Below are positions 26,822 through 35,544 of a DNA stretch of 64,000 nt, piece by piece. Source of the stretch: an uncultured Anaerolineales bacterium (lineage in GTDB: Bacteria; Chloroflexota; Anaerolineae; Aggregatilineales; Aggregatilineaceae); the NCBI GenBank assembly GCA_937135955.1, contig CAKZOB010000053.1:41531-105530 (forward strand), written 5' to 3'. The position numbers and the translations under genes were made by a program. Each line of letters opens with the position of its first letter. Positions within the stretch are counted from its first letter, which is position 1. The notes below the pieces were generated by a model. That model ran no database searches. It was not told the origin of the DNA and saw only the letters and a program-made list of their open reading frames with translations.

Positions 26822-27598
26822 ATGCGCGTGCTGATCGTGGGCGAAGTGCCCATCGTGGATACGCTGGCCGGGCTGTGCCGGGCCAGGAACCACAAGGTAG
26901 ACCTCTTCGTCGCCGACGAACTGGCTGACCAGGAAACGCTCGACAAAATGGTGCGCGCCGCCACGCGCTGTCAGATCGCGGTGGAGAGCCTGAACGAATC
27001 GCGTGAGGGCAAGCAGTGGCTGGTCGAAGGTGTCGAAGCCAACCTGCCTGGCGAGGCGATCTTGCTCACCAATGCCCTGGCTGCCAGCGCCACCGAGGTC
27101 GCCAGTTGGGCCGAGCATCCGCAGCGGGTGGTCGGTTATGGGCTGCTGCCACCCATTGCCATCACCGGTCTGATCGAGTTTGCCCCCGCTTTGCAGACTG
27201 AATTCGAGGTAGCCGCCCGCGCGCGCCGTTTCTGGGAGGAACTGGGCTTTGGCGTGATGCGTGTGCCAGACTCGCCGGCGTTGGTCCGCCCGCGCATGGT
27301 CTGCGCCTTGATCAACGAGACGGTACAGACGATGGTTGCCCACAACCTGAGCGTGGAGACCATGGACAGCGCGGTTCAACTCGGCCTGAACCATCCGCGC
27401 GGGCCGCTGGCCTGGGCCGACGAGATCGGGCTGGATGTGGTGTTGGGCACGCTGGAAGCGTTGTGGCGCACCTGGGGCGACGAACGCTATCACCCTGCGC
27501 CGTTGCTACGCCAGAAAGTGTTCGCCGGGCACCTGGGGCGCAAGGCTGGCCGGGGTTTCTATACCTATGAGAAAGCCGCTGTGACGGGCGAATCGTAG
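26822..27598 (+). CDS. 3-hydroxyacyl-CoA dehydrogenase-like protein with weak NAD site
   Basis: The 258-residue paralogue keeps the C-terminal 3HCDH domain (PRMVCALINETVQTMV, LGLNHPRGPLAWADEIG, KAGRGFYTYE). Its N-terminal region reads MRVLIVGEVPIVDTLAG and lacks a clear GxGxxG. It starts 1 nt after the preceding stop with GGAGGCGGAGCG upstream, so translation is coupled. It probably pairs with the first dehydrogenase as a structural or regulatory partner. It converges with the gene at 27602. Confidence 0.75.
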   Translation: MRVLIVGEVPIVDTLAGLCRARNHKVDLFVADELADQETLDKMVRAATRCQIAVESLNESREGKQWLVEGVEANLPGEAILLTNALAASATEVASWAEHPQRVVGYGLLPPIAITGLIEFAPALQTEFEVAARARRFWEELGFGVMRVPDSPALVRPRMVCALINETVQTMVAHNLSVETMDSAVQLGLNHPRGPLAWADEIGLDVVLGTLEALWRTWGDERYHPAPLLRQKVFAGHLGRKAGRGFYTYEKAAVTGES

Positions 27599-27601
27599 CG
27601 C

Positions 27602-29518
27602 CTACTGCTCTGGCGGGGGCGAGACGATGCCCGGCAGCCAGGCCGGGAAGAACATATTCTCCGCCAGCAGGCGCGTTTCTCCCGTCTGCGTGTCCAGGAC
27701 CCATATCTCCGGCTGAGCGGCGGGGTCGTCCAGGGCAAAGCGCTGATAGGCGATCCAGCGCCCGCTGGGGTCCCACTGCGGGGCGGCGTGTGTGTAGGCG
27801 GGGTCTACCACCAGCGGCGAGGCGGTGCCGGTAGCCACATCCAGCAGGTAGACCTGTTTGCCCGGCGTGAAGCGCTCGTCCAGGTAGCGCCGTGCCAGGG
27901 CCAGATGTGTCCCGTCCGGTGACCAGGCCGCGAACGCATCCTCGACCGGCGTGTCCTGCTCCCCGCTCAGCGAGACCTGGGTGTCGGCGGTCAGATCGGC
28001 CAGCGCCAGATGCGTGTAGAACTCCATGCCCAGCGCCCCGCGCACCAGAAACGGATAGATCAGCCGTGTGCCGTCCGGCGCGAAAGCTCCCGTCTCGCCC
28101 GGCTCGCTGAACAGCAACGTTTCCTGACCGGTCTGCATGTCGTATACGCGAATGCCGCCCGCCGCTGCGTCGTAGATGGCGATGCGCCGCCCGTCCGGTG
28201 ACCACAGCGGATCGGCCCCCAACTGTTGCGGATCGTCGAAGAGCAGACGACTTTGTGCTGTGCTAACCTCCACCACCCACACGCGCGTTGTCTGGGCTGC
28301 TGCCTGGGAGTTGGCGCTGAAATCCTGCCGCTGGTAGGCAATCTGCGTCCCGTCCGGATGCCAGGCAGGCGCAGTGCAGCGCGCCCGCACACAGTGCGTC
28401 AGGCGGCGCGTCGTCCTGGTGCGCACGTCCAGCAGCCACAGGTCGGCGGTGCCGTCGCCGTTGTTCTGCGTGAAGGCAATCTGTGTCCCGTCGGGAGCGG
28501 GGGCGAAGTCCTCGATGCTGGTCGGCTGACTGAGCAGCGAGATGATCGCACCCGTATCCGGCTGAGCCAGGTAGAGATTGCGGGTGTAGGTGTCGGCAGG
28601 GCCGAGGAACACGACGCCGGGCAGGGAAGCGCGCTCTGAGGTGTGGGCGGGGTGACCTTCCCCCAGGAAGAACACCACCGGCGCGGCGATGACCCAGGCC
28701 AGGGCCAGCGTCAGCAGGGCGACGCGCCGCCGCAAGGTACTCAGCCAGAGCGCGGTGCTCATCAGATCGGTGCTGCCGAAGACCAGCAAAGCCAGCACTG
28801 CCCGCTGTGTGAACGAAACGGCCAGGTCGCGGGCCAGGGCAGCGTCGCGCAGGGTGTCGCCTGGCATCAGATACGCGCGCGCTGCCAGCGAGAGCGCCTC
28901 GCCCGCCCGTCCCCTGACCAGCGTTTCCAGGTCGTGCGGGGCGATTGCCGTGCGTACCCCTGCTGCCAGCAGCGAGCCAGTCACCAACCAGGGAAGCAGC
29001 GTCAGGAAGTCGCGCAGGCCGAGCATCAGCGCGCGTCGCCAGGCGCGCAGCGCCGGTTCACCGGAGACGAATGCATCCTGGGCGCTCTGTCGCTCCCTGG
29101 CCGATGGCCCGACGGCGGCCCCGATCACTGCTCCTATCATTGCCGCGATCAGGGCGTGATAGAAAACGAGCGGCGCAGCGCGATCGTGCAGCGCGCTGTA
29201 GCTCGCGGCCAGGGCAACTGGCGTGACGACGGTCCCGCTCAGCAACAGGGCAAGGGCCGCTGCCAGCGGTAACCCCTTGCTCAGCAGCCGCCGCGCCACA
29301 GGAATCACCGCATACTGACCGACGGGCAGCAACAGTCCCAACAGCGCGCCGCTCGACGCCGCCAGCCAGGGCCGACGTGGAAAGCGGCGGGCCGCGTCTG
29401 CCGGATCGAGGAAGACGGCCAGCACGCCAGCGACCAGCGCCCCCAGCAACAGCCAGGGCGCAGTGATGGCCAGACTGGTCAACAGGTGTTGCCCGAACTC
29501 GGCGCTTGCTTCCGACAA
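27602..29518 (-). CDS. Permease (DUF318/ArsP-like) fused to a PD40/TolB-type beta-propeller
   Basis: The 638-residue protein has two parts. Residues 1-280 form a polytopic permease-like domain: LLLGALVAGVLAVFLDP, then LLPVGQYAVIPVARRLLSKGLPLAAALALLLSG, close to the DUF318 layout but with VGQYA where the family has C-x-C. Residues about 300-638 hold six or so WD40-like PD40 blades (FAPAPDGTQIAFTQ, PAWHPDGTQIAYQR, LWSPDGRRIAIYD, AAWSPDGTHLALAR, QWDPSGRWIAYQR), presumably outside the membrane. It lies 22 nt downstream of a histidine kinase gene, so a sensing role is possible. The transported substrate, if any, is unknown. Confidence 0.7.
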   Translation of the reverse strand: MSEASAEFGQHLLTSLAITAPWLLLGALVAGVLAVFLDPADAARRFPRRPWLAASSGALLGLLLPVGQYAVIPVARRLLSKGLPLAAALALLLSGTVVTPVALAASYSALHDRAAPLVFYHALIAAMIGAVIGAAVGPSARERQSAQDAFVSGEPALRAWRRALMLGLRDFLTLLPWLVTGSLLAAGVRTAIAPHDLETLVRGRAGEALSLAARAYLMPGDTLRDAALARDLAVSFTQRAVLALLVFGSTDLMSTALWLSTLRRRVALLTLALAWVIAAPVVFFLGEGHPAHTSERASLPGVVFLGPADTYTRNLYLAQPDTGAIISLLSQPTSIEDFAPAPDGTQIAFTQNNGDGTADLWLLDVRTRTTRRLTHCVRARCTAPAWHPDGTQIAYQRQDFSANSQAAAQTTRVWVVEVSTAQSRLLFDDPQQLGADPLWSPDGRRIAIYDAAAGGIRVYDMQTGQETLLFSEPGETGAFAPDGTRLIYPFLVRGALGMEFYTHLALADLTADTQVSLSGEQDTPVEDAFAAWSPDGTHLALARRYLDERFTPGKQVYLLDVATGTASPLVVDPAYTHAAPQWDPSGRWIAYQRFALDDPAAQPEIWVLDTQTGETRLLAENMFFPAWLPGIVSPPPEQ

Positions 29519-29540
29519 AGGGTTTCGTTTTCCTGGTTAC

Positions 29541-31226
29541 TCAGCGGGCAGCCTGGACATGTTGCATCTCGGCGCGCGGCAGGGTGAAGTAGAAGACACT
29601 GCCGCCCCCTTCAGCCTGTTCGAAGCCGACCTGTCCACCCAGGCGCGTCACAATGCGCGCGACGATGGACAACCCCAGGCCGTGACTATCGCCCCGCAGG
29701 TGTTTACCTTGCTGGAAGGCTTCAAACAGGCGTTCGCGCTCTTTCTCTGGGATGCCAGGGCCGTAGTCGCGCACCCAAAAGCGCACTGAACCTTCAGCCT
29801 GTTCGGCTCCGCCGACCTCAATGCGGGGCGGCTCACCGCCATACTTAAGGGCGTTGCTCAGGTAATTGAGCCACACATGCTCGATCCAGGGCGCGTAGCC
29901 CAGCGCGAGCGGCCAGGGGGTGGTGCAGACAATCGAAGCGCCTCTTTCGACGATCATCGGCTGCAACATGCGCTGCGCTTCGGCGACAATCTCGCCCATT
30001 GCCAGAGGCTCTACCTGAACTTCTGCCTGACGCGCCTGGGCCAGCAACAGCAGATCGTCAATGATGCGGAACGTCTTCTGCACGCCATCGGTCAGGCCAG
30101 CCAGGTATTCGCGCAATAGCTCTTCAGGAGCGCTGCCCAGGTCTTCGCGCAGCAGATCGGTGTAGGCCAGCACCAGGCTGAGCGGGTTCTTGAGATCGTG
30201 GGCGACCGTGTGCGCGTAAGCGTCCAGCTCGGCGATCAGTTGTTCGCGCTCGGCTTCGGCCTGTTTGCGCTCGGTGATGTCGCGCACAGTGGCCACGCGC
30301 ACCTGACGTTCGTCGTCCATGATGACTTTGCCGTTAATTTCGATGGGGAATTGGGTGCCGTCAGGGCGGAGCGCGGTCGTTTCCAGGCGGGACTCTTGGC
30401 GTTCCACTATGATCCGGCGCAGGCGCTCGCGCTCGTCGGGGACAAGGTATTGCAAGGAATCCTGCCCTTTCACCTGTTCCAGCGTCACGCCGAACATGTC
30501 GAGCAATGTCTGATTGGCGTCAAGCACAATCCCGTTTTCGTGCAGGACTACCCCTTCGGTAGTGGCTTCGGACAGGCGGCGAAAGCGCAGTTCGTTCTGA
30601 TGCGCTTGGTGCGCGGCGCGCTGCCAGGCCTGCCGGTAGTATTTCTCGCGGTAACGCGCTTGTACTGCTTCCACCAACGTGGTCGTACGGACGATGTTGG
30701 CCAGGATGCCAATCCCCAGAGCGGCCATGATGTTGGTCGCCAGTTCCTGCGTCGAGACCTGCGGGTAACTCTGCTCGATCACGAAGACCCAGGTGCCAAT
30801 CATGGCCGCCCAGGTGAAGACGAGCCAGCGCCGATCCAGGTAGAGGTATCCCGCCGCGACGGTCAGCAATGAGAAGCTGGTCAGGAAGGCCGGGGCCATC
30901 TCCACATGATAGGCGCTGACAGCGACGAGCAACAAGAAGATCAGCGCCGTGCCGACTGCGTGCGCGTAGCGGGGCGGCAACGGGCGCCGCCCCAGCGCCA
31001 GGAAGATCGCAAGCGATGCGATTCCCAATCCTGTTTCCAGGGCGATCAGCCACGTGGACGCCTGGGCCGCGTACTCGGCCCGCAACATGCCAGCGTGAAG
31101 CAGATAGACGAGACCGAGCAGCAGCGCCGCGGGCCGCAGCCCCCGGCTGGCGATGCGGTTGAGCGCCAGCCGCAGCTCCTGCTTTGGCATGATGTAGGGT
31201 TCCGAAGATGGAGGCAGTGGTTCCAT
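29541..31226 (-). CDS. Membrane PAS-domain sensor histidine kinase
   Basis: The 561-residue protein has about six N-terminal membrane segments, a PAS domain (FRRLSEATTEGVVLHENGIV, PDGTQFPIEINGK), a HisKA box AHTVAHDLKNPLSLV with the phospho-histidine, and an ATPase domain (WLNYLSNALKYGG, VRDYGPGIP, GLGLSIVARIV). It would autophosphorylate in response to a membrane or cytoplasmic cue. No response regulator is adjacent. The start may instead be the Met at 31190, which has a GGAACCC upstream. It is followed after 22 nt by the permease/propeller gene. Confidence 0.85.
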   Translation of the reverse strand: MEPLPPSSEPYIMPKQELRLALNRIASRGLRPAALLLGLVYLLHAGMLRAEYAAQASTWLIALETGLGIASLAIFLALGRRPLPPRYAHAVGTALIFLLLVAVSAYHVEMAPAFLTSFSLLTVAAGYLYLDRRWLVFTWAAMIGTWVFVIEQSYPQVSTQELATNIMAALGIGILANIVRTTTLVEAVQARYREKYYRQAWQRAAHQAHQNELRFRRLSEATTEGVVLHENGIVLDANQTLLDMFGVTLEQVKGQDSLQYLVPDERERLRRIIVERQESRLETTALRPDGTQFPIEINGKVIMDDERQVRVATVRDITERKQAEAEREQLIAELDAYAHTVAHDLKNPLSLVLAYTDLLREDLGSAPEELLREYLAGLTDGVQKTFRIIDDLLLLAQARQAEVQVEPLAMGEIVAEAQRMLQPMIVERGASIVCTTPWPLALGYAPWIEHVWLNYLSNALKYGGEPPRIEVGGAEQAEGSVRFWVRDYGPGIPEKERERLFEAFQQGKHLRGDSHGLGLSIVARIVTRLGGQVGFEQAEGGGSVFYFTLPRAEMQHVQAAR

Positions 31227-31260
31227 GGCGTCGCACGTGTATAGACTTCAGGGTGTTACC

Positions 31261-32664
31261 CTACAGGTGAATCATGTGTCCGGTCAGCCCGTGTGCCACT
31301 TCCATCAATGCTTCCGATAGGGTGGGGTGCGCGTGCACATTGCGGGCGATCTCGTGCGCGGTCAGTTCCCACTTTTGGGCCAGCGTCAGTTCGGGCAACA
31401 GCTCGGTCACGTCCGGGCCGATCAGGTGCGCGCCCAGGATTTCGCCATACTTTTTGTCCTGGATCACCTTGACGAAGCCTATGCCCTCGCCCAACCCCAG
31501 CGCTTTACCGTTGGCCTGGAAGGGGAAGCGGACTACCTCGATGTCGAAGCCAGCCTCGCGGGCCTGGGCCTCGGTATAGCCGAAGCTGGCCACCTGCGGT
31601 TGACAGTAGGTGCAGCGCGGCATCATACGATAATCGAGCGTGGTAGTTTCCACGCCAGCGATATTCTCCGCGGCGATGATGCCCATGGCGCTGCCCACGT
31701 GCGCCAGCATCAGCTTGCCGGTCACGTCGCCGATGGCCCACACGCCGGGGATATTGGTCGCCATGCGTTCGTCAATCTCGATCGCGCCGCGTGGACTGAT
31801 GGCCAGACCGTGCAGATTCTCCAGGCCATAGCCTTCCAGGCGCGGTTTGAAACCAGTTGCCATCAAGGCCCATTCGGCTTCCAGCACCTCGGTCTGACCG
31901 TCTTTCTCCACTGTGACGCGCGCGCCGCTGCCCGTCTCTTCGACCTTCTTCATGGCCGTGCCGGTCAGGAAGCGCACGCCCATGCGTTTGTACTGTTTTT
32001 CCAGTTCGGCGGAGATTTCTTCGTCCTCGTTGGGCAGCAGGTGCGGCAGATATTCGACCAGCGTCACCTCGACGCCGTAGTTGTGCATGATGTAGGCGAA
32101 CTCAACCCCGATCGGCCCCGCCCCCACGATCACGGCGCTCTTGGGTAGCGTCTCGGAGAGGATCGCTTCCAGGTAGGTAATGACGTGCTCGGAGAGCGTC
32201 ACGCCGGGCAACAGGTTGACCACCGCACCGGTCGCCAGGATCAGGTTTTTGGTCTGCAGCGTCTCGGTCGAGCCGTCGTTGAGGGCCACCGTCACCGTCG
32301 AGGCATCCTGAATGGTTCCCCAGCCTTCGAAGGTGTCTATGTTGTTTTTCTTCATCAGGAAGCCGATGCCCTTCACCAGCCGACTCGATACCTGCCGGCT
32401 GCGCTTGAAGGCAATGCTGTAGTCCACCGAGACGCCCTGCCCGCCGTTGAAGCCGAATTCTTTCATGCGGTGCTGCACGATGTGCGCCAGTTCGGCGTTG
32501 CGCAGCAGCGCTTTGGAGGGGATGCAGCCCACGTTGAGGCACACGCCGCCCCACCATTCCTTTTCGACGATGGCTGTCTTCAGGCCGAGCTGAGCGCTGC
32601 GGATGGCGGCCACATAACCGCCGGGTCCAGCGCCAAGCACCACTACATCATAGCTCTTGGCCAT
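31261..32664 (-). CDS. lpdA: Dihydrolipoyl dehydrogenase
   Basis: The 467-residue flavoprotein would reoxidise dihydrolipoamide of 2-oxoacid dehydrogenase or glycine cleavage complexes with NAD+. FAD site [12 protein letters not shown], redox disulfide [16 protein letters not shown] site [22 protein letters not shown] and the C-terminal active-site [10 protein letters not shown] are all present. Start 32664 follows AAGGAGTCACAAAGCC; the longer frame to 32745 lacks similarity. E1/E2 genes are not nearby. The histidine kinase gene starts 34 nt downstream of its stop. Confidence 0.95.
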   Translation of the reverse strand: MAKSYDVVVLGAGPGGYVAAIRSAQLGLKTAIVEKEWWGGVCLNVGCIPSKALLRNAELAHIVQHRMKEFGFNGGQGVSVDYSIAFKRSRQVSSRLVKGIGFLMKKNNIDTFEGWGTIQDASTVTVALNDGSTETLQTKNLILATGAVVNLLPGVTLSEHVITYLEAILSETLPKSAVIVGAGPIGVEFAYIMHNYGVEVTLVEYLPHLLPNEDEEISAELEKQYKRMGVRFLTGTAMKKVEETGSGARVTVEKDGQTEVLEAEWALMATGFKPRLEGYGLENLHGLAISPRGAIEIDERMATNIPGVWAIGDVTGKLMLAHVGSAMGIIAAENIAGVETTTLDYRMMPRCTYCQPQVASFGYTEAQAREAGFDIEVVRFPFQANGKALGLGEGIGFVKVIQDKKYGEILGAHLIGPDVTELLPELTLAQKWELTAHEIARNVHAHPTLSEALMEVAHGLTGHMIHL

Positions 32665-32813
32665 GGCTTTGTGACTCCTTGGTTGTGCACGAAGCTGCGC
32701 CGCTCGCAGGGACACAGACAACCCCACCTTGGGCGCAACAAACAATCTGACATTTTCTCAGACAGAGCTTAACGCAAATGCGCCCTGTCTACTACTGCTT
32801 CAACCACCAGGGT

Positions 32814-33090
32814 CAGGGGGATTGCATCAAACCGCTTGCCGCTTTACCTCACCCCCAGCCTCGCTACGCTCGGCTTGCCCCCTCCCCGACGCGGCTTATC
32901 ATTACCCACATCTTGAGCCGATGGCTCTCATCCCCCGGCCCCTTCGCCCGCAGCGCGGGAGAAGGGGAGCGCTCGCGCGACAGACAACAAGTCCCCTCGC
33001 CCTGCGACGCAGTTGCGAGGGAGAAGGTATTTAGGGATGAGGGGCAGCAGACTGCTGCACATTGCCTGTCATATTTTGCCCGCATCCAAC
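32814..33090. repeat. Family R1 repeat, longest composite copy
   Basis: The modules in order are: GGATTGCATCAAACCGCTTGCC edge; TTTACCTCACCCCCAGCCTCG; TTACCCACATCTTGAGCC; CCCCGGCCCCTTCGCCCGCAG with its inverse; CCCTCGCCCTGCGACGCAGTTGCG; GATGAGGGGCAGCAGACTGC; and the TGACAGGC tail in inverse. The tail contains the last codons and stop of the 33069 gene. It fills most of the 32665-33068 gap. Confidence 0.85.
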
Positions 33091-33398
33091 CACCAGGGGT
33101 GTGATAACGGCTGCGCGTCTGCACTGCGCACGACTTCGACGGTGAGCCGATCGCCCGCAGCGGTGATCAGGTGCAGCATGTCGCCGGTGCCCAGCGCGGC
33201 ACGTACTTCGTCCAGGTGCGCGCGCAGAGCCTCTTCTTCGACGATCGCCAGCACTGCGCCGGGCGTGACACCCAGCGGATGCAGCCGACACGCCTTGAGC
33301 ACAGCTCGCAGCGCGGCATAGCGGACGGGCGCGTCGTCGTCGGGCGCAAGGGTGATGCATAGCAGACAGCGATCTGCCTTCAGCGGTGGAAAACGCAT
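33069..33398 (-). CDS. Small hypothetical protein
   Basis: The 109-residue product has no recognised family. It contains MRFPPLKADRCLLCITLAPD, a helical AALRAVLKACRLHPLGVTPGAV and AHLDEVRAALGTGDMLHLIT, suggesting a small alpha/beta fold. Its final codons (DAGKI) and stop lie in the tail of an R1 repeat, so the natural C-terminus may be replaced. An upstream Met at 33479 would add 27 residues without better support. A TTTGTCTGACAAA palindrome lies about 95 nt upstream. Confidence 0.5.
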   Translation of the reverse strand: MRFPPLKADRCLLCITLAPDDDAPVRYAALRAVLKACRLHPLGVTPGAVLAIVEEEALRAHLDEVRAALGTGDMLHLITAAGDRLTVEVVRSADAQPLSHPWWLDAGKI

Positions 33399-33492
33399 GA
33401 AAAAACACCTGTCGTTGGTCTGAATAGGCGGGATGGTGCGTAGTATACCCTCAATGAGGTAGGCATACAGTTGCCCCACCGTTTGCGAACCA

Positions 33493-33505
33493 TTTGTCTG
33501 ACAAA
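33493..33505. promoter_or_regulatory. Perfect TTTGTCTGACAAA palindrome
   Basis: This is a 13-bp perfect palindrome between the divergent genes at 33398 and 33751, the same motif as at 17454 and 43134. It resembles operators of FadR-type GntR regulators. Two small hairpins (CTTCAG/CTGAAG near 33535 and CACCG/CGGTG near 33599) also lie in this 350-nt gap. Confidence 0.45.
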
Positions 33506-33750
33506 ATTGGGACTGAAGTACTAGCTCCAGACGCTTCAGATGGCCTGAAGTGGTAAGCGCAGCGCTGAGCCACGCCGGTTAGAATGCAGCACGATCCTCA
33601 CCGGTACGGTGAAGGCGGAGGGATGTCTTGTCCTGGAATGATGAAGCGTGATGGCCTTCATACATTTTTCACAACAGGGGGATTGAGCATGGTTCAAAAC
33701 AGTGATAAAGTGGTTAATATGGCGCTGCAGAACGGTTAGGATGGGGTGGG

Positions 33751-34104
33751 ATGTACACACAAAATGAACTGATGTTCCCCAGCCATGCGATTCCCAAGCT
33801 GCGCAGCGCGCGCGGGGATGCATGGGCGACGCTGATCGAGCGGCTTTCCAACCTGCCAGAAACGCACGAGGATGTGCTGGCCTTCATGCTGCTGATGATC
33901 CGGCTCAATGGGTGCCTGCCCTGCGAGACGGACAGCTACCGGGCCATGCGCGGCTGCGTGATGTGCGCCTTGCAGACGTTGCGCCGTTTCAAAGAATCCG
34001 ACGAAGTGTTGCTGCAATATTACGAAGAGGCCCGCCGCGACATTCGTCACTACCTGGCGCAGACGCTGCCTGGCGCGCTGGTGATCAATATCGCCGCACG
34101 CTGA
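33751..34104 (+). CDS. Small conserved-looking Cys-containing protein of unknown function
   Basis: The 117-residue product is mostly helical. A central cluster (NGCLPCETDSYRAMRGCVMCALQTL) carries CxxC and CxxC about 14 residues apart, which could bind zinc or an Fe-S cluster. LPETHEDVLAFMLLMIRL precedes it. The ATG follows GGATGGGGTGGG. No family is assigned. Confidence 0.6.
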   Translation: MYTQNELMFPSHAIPKLRSARGDAWATLIERLSNLPETHEDVLAFMLLMIRLNGCLPCETDSYRAMRGCVMCALQTLRRFKESDEVLLQYYEEARRDIRHYLAQTLPGALVINIAAR

Positions 34105-34164
34105 CGACGGCTGTTATCCTGGTCACTGCCATCAGCTTTCTCCCCCGTGTTCGTGACGCACTCT

Positions 34165-34365
34165 CGCGGGGGCTTATTATTACCCACATCTTGAGCCGAT
34201 GACCCTCAACCCCCGGCCCCTTCTGCCGCGTTGCGGGCGAAGGGGAGTGCCTGGGCGAGAGACAGCAAGTCCCCTCGCCCTGCGACGCAGTCGCGAGGGT
34301 GAGGGGATAGAGGGGTGAGGGGCAGCAGGCGACTGCACATTGCCTGTCATATCTTGCATGCTCCC
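34165..34365. repeat. Family R1 repeat copy
   Basis: TTACCCACATCTTGAGCCGATG, CCCCCGGCCCCTTCTGCCGCG, CCCCTCGCCCTGCGACGCAG, GGGGTGAGGGGCAGCAGG and the inverse TGACAGGC tail follow the same order as the 32.8-kb copy. It fills the 34105-34437 gap. Confidence 0.85.
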
Positions 34366-34437
34366 ATATGATGCTGTTTGCGGCCAGAGGCGCTACAATC
34401 GCTGGTAGCGATCGCACCAGACAACGAGAACACGCCC

Positions 34438-35487
34438 ATGCGCGAGCCTGACTGGGAAGCCCTGGCCGACTTGCAATTCCTGCTCTATAACCGCATCGCC
34501 GATGCGCTCAATGCGGCGCTGTCCAGCATCGCGCTCAGCGATATGCCCGAAGCCCAGAACCGCCCGCCCGCTTTCTGGAAGGATCGGGCGCAGACCAAGG
34601 TTGCCAACGTGCTCAACCTGGTGGTGGCCTGGTCGCACCTCATCCGCTACAAGCGCGGCGACCCGATCCCTGCGCAGGCACAGCGCACCTTTCACGCCAA
34701 CGCCCTACTGACCTGGCTGAGCGCCCAGTTGCACATGGCCCCGCCGCCGCTCATCGAGTCCGATCCGGTGTTGCACGGCAACCAGGAGACGCTGCAGGAA
34801 GCCCTGCTGATGCTTTATTCGGCGGCGCAGGCGCTGGGCACGGGCGTGCGCCTGGAAACCGAGGTGACGCGCCTGGGCACGTGGTTTCATGTGCGCTTTA
34901 CCCGACCCCCCTCCATGCCCTCTACGCTCGATGCTTTGCTGGCGAATTTCCGCGAGCACTGGCGCGACCAGAGCGCCCGCTTCGAGCTGACCATCGCTCG
35001 CGATTTCGTGCGCATGAACGGGGCCGAGTTGATGCTGGGCACCAGCGGGATGCAGGCCGACCTGATGTTCTTCGTGCGGGCAGCCGGGGTGCCCCGCCCG
35101 GCAGCCCCGCCGCCGACACCCTCAGCGGGGCAGACTGCCCCGCCCGGCAAAACCCGCCCGCTCGATCCTGCTGCGATCGCTGCAGCGCCTTCGCCGCCGA
35201 CACCCCCGTCGGCTGCAGAAGGCAGCGCAGCGGCGGAGAGCAGCGCTGCACCGTCTGCCAATGCCTCGGCAACGGACGCGCCCGCCGCGCCAGTGATCAT
35301 CCCCGTCACCCTGCCCGACCCCAAACCTCCGGAGCGGTTGCTGTCCCCGCCTGATAACGCTCCGGCTGCCGAAACAGCCTCCCCTTCTCCAGACTCCGAT
35401 GCGTCGGATACATCCGCGGAGGACTCGTCCGTTTCGGACATTGCGTCCGAGGCGCGCCAGGGCAGCGTCGGGCAAAAGGCAGGGTAA
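34438..35487 (+). CDS. Degenerate histidine-kinase-like protein with disordered tail
   Basis: The 349-residue product starts with a helical pair (LADLQFLLYNRIADALNAAL, VANVLNLVVAWSHLIRY) that resembles a dimerisation/phosphotransfer bundle. A domain follows (DPVLHGNQETLQEALLMLYSA, LGTWFHVRFT) laid out like a HATPase but without the G-boxes or the expected phospho-histidine. Residues 230-349 are Pro/Ala/Ser rich and probably disordered. ATG 34438 has only weak upstream support. It may be a pseudokinase or adaptor. A downstream secreted protein starts 57 nt later. Confidence 0.5.
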   Translation: MREPDWEALADLQFLLYNRIADALNAALSSIALSDMPEAQNRPPAFWKDRAQTKVANVLNLVVAWSHLIRYKRGDPIPAQAQRTFHANALLTWLSAQLHMAPPPLIESDPVLHGNQETLQEALLMLYSAAQALGTGVRLETEVTRLGTWFHVRFTRPPSMPSTLDALLANFREHWRDQSARFELTIARDFVRMNGAELMLGTSGMQADLMFFVRAAGVPRPAAPPPTPSAGQTAPPGKTRPLDPAAIAAAPSPPTPPSAAEGSAAAESSAAPSANASATDAPAAPVIIPVTLPDPKPPERLLSPPDNAPAAETASPSPDSDASDTSAEDSSVSDIASEARQGSVGQKAG

Positions 35488-35544
35488 AATCGGCAGGCTG
35501 TGTTACCATGACAGACAAATACCCGCCCCGTGGAGGACTGGTTG

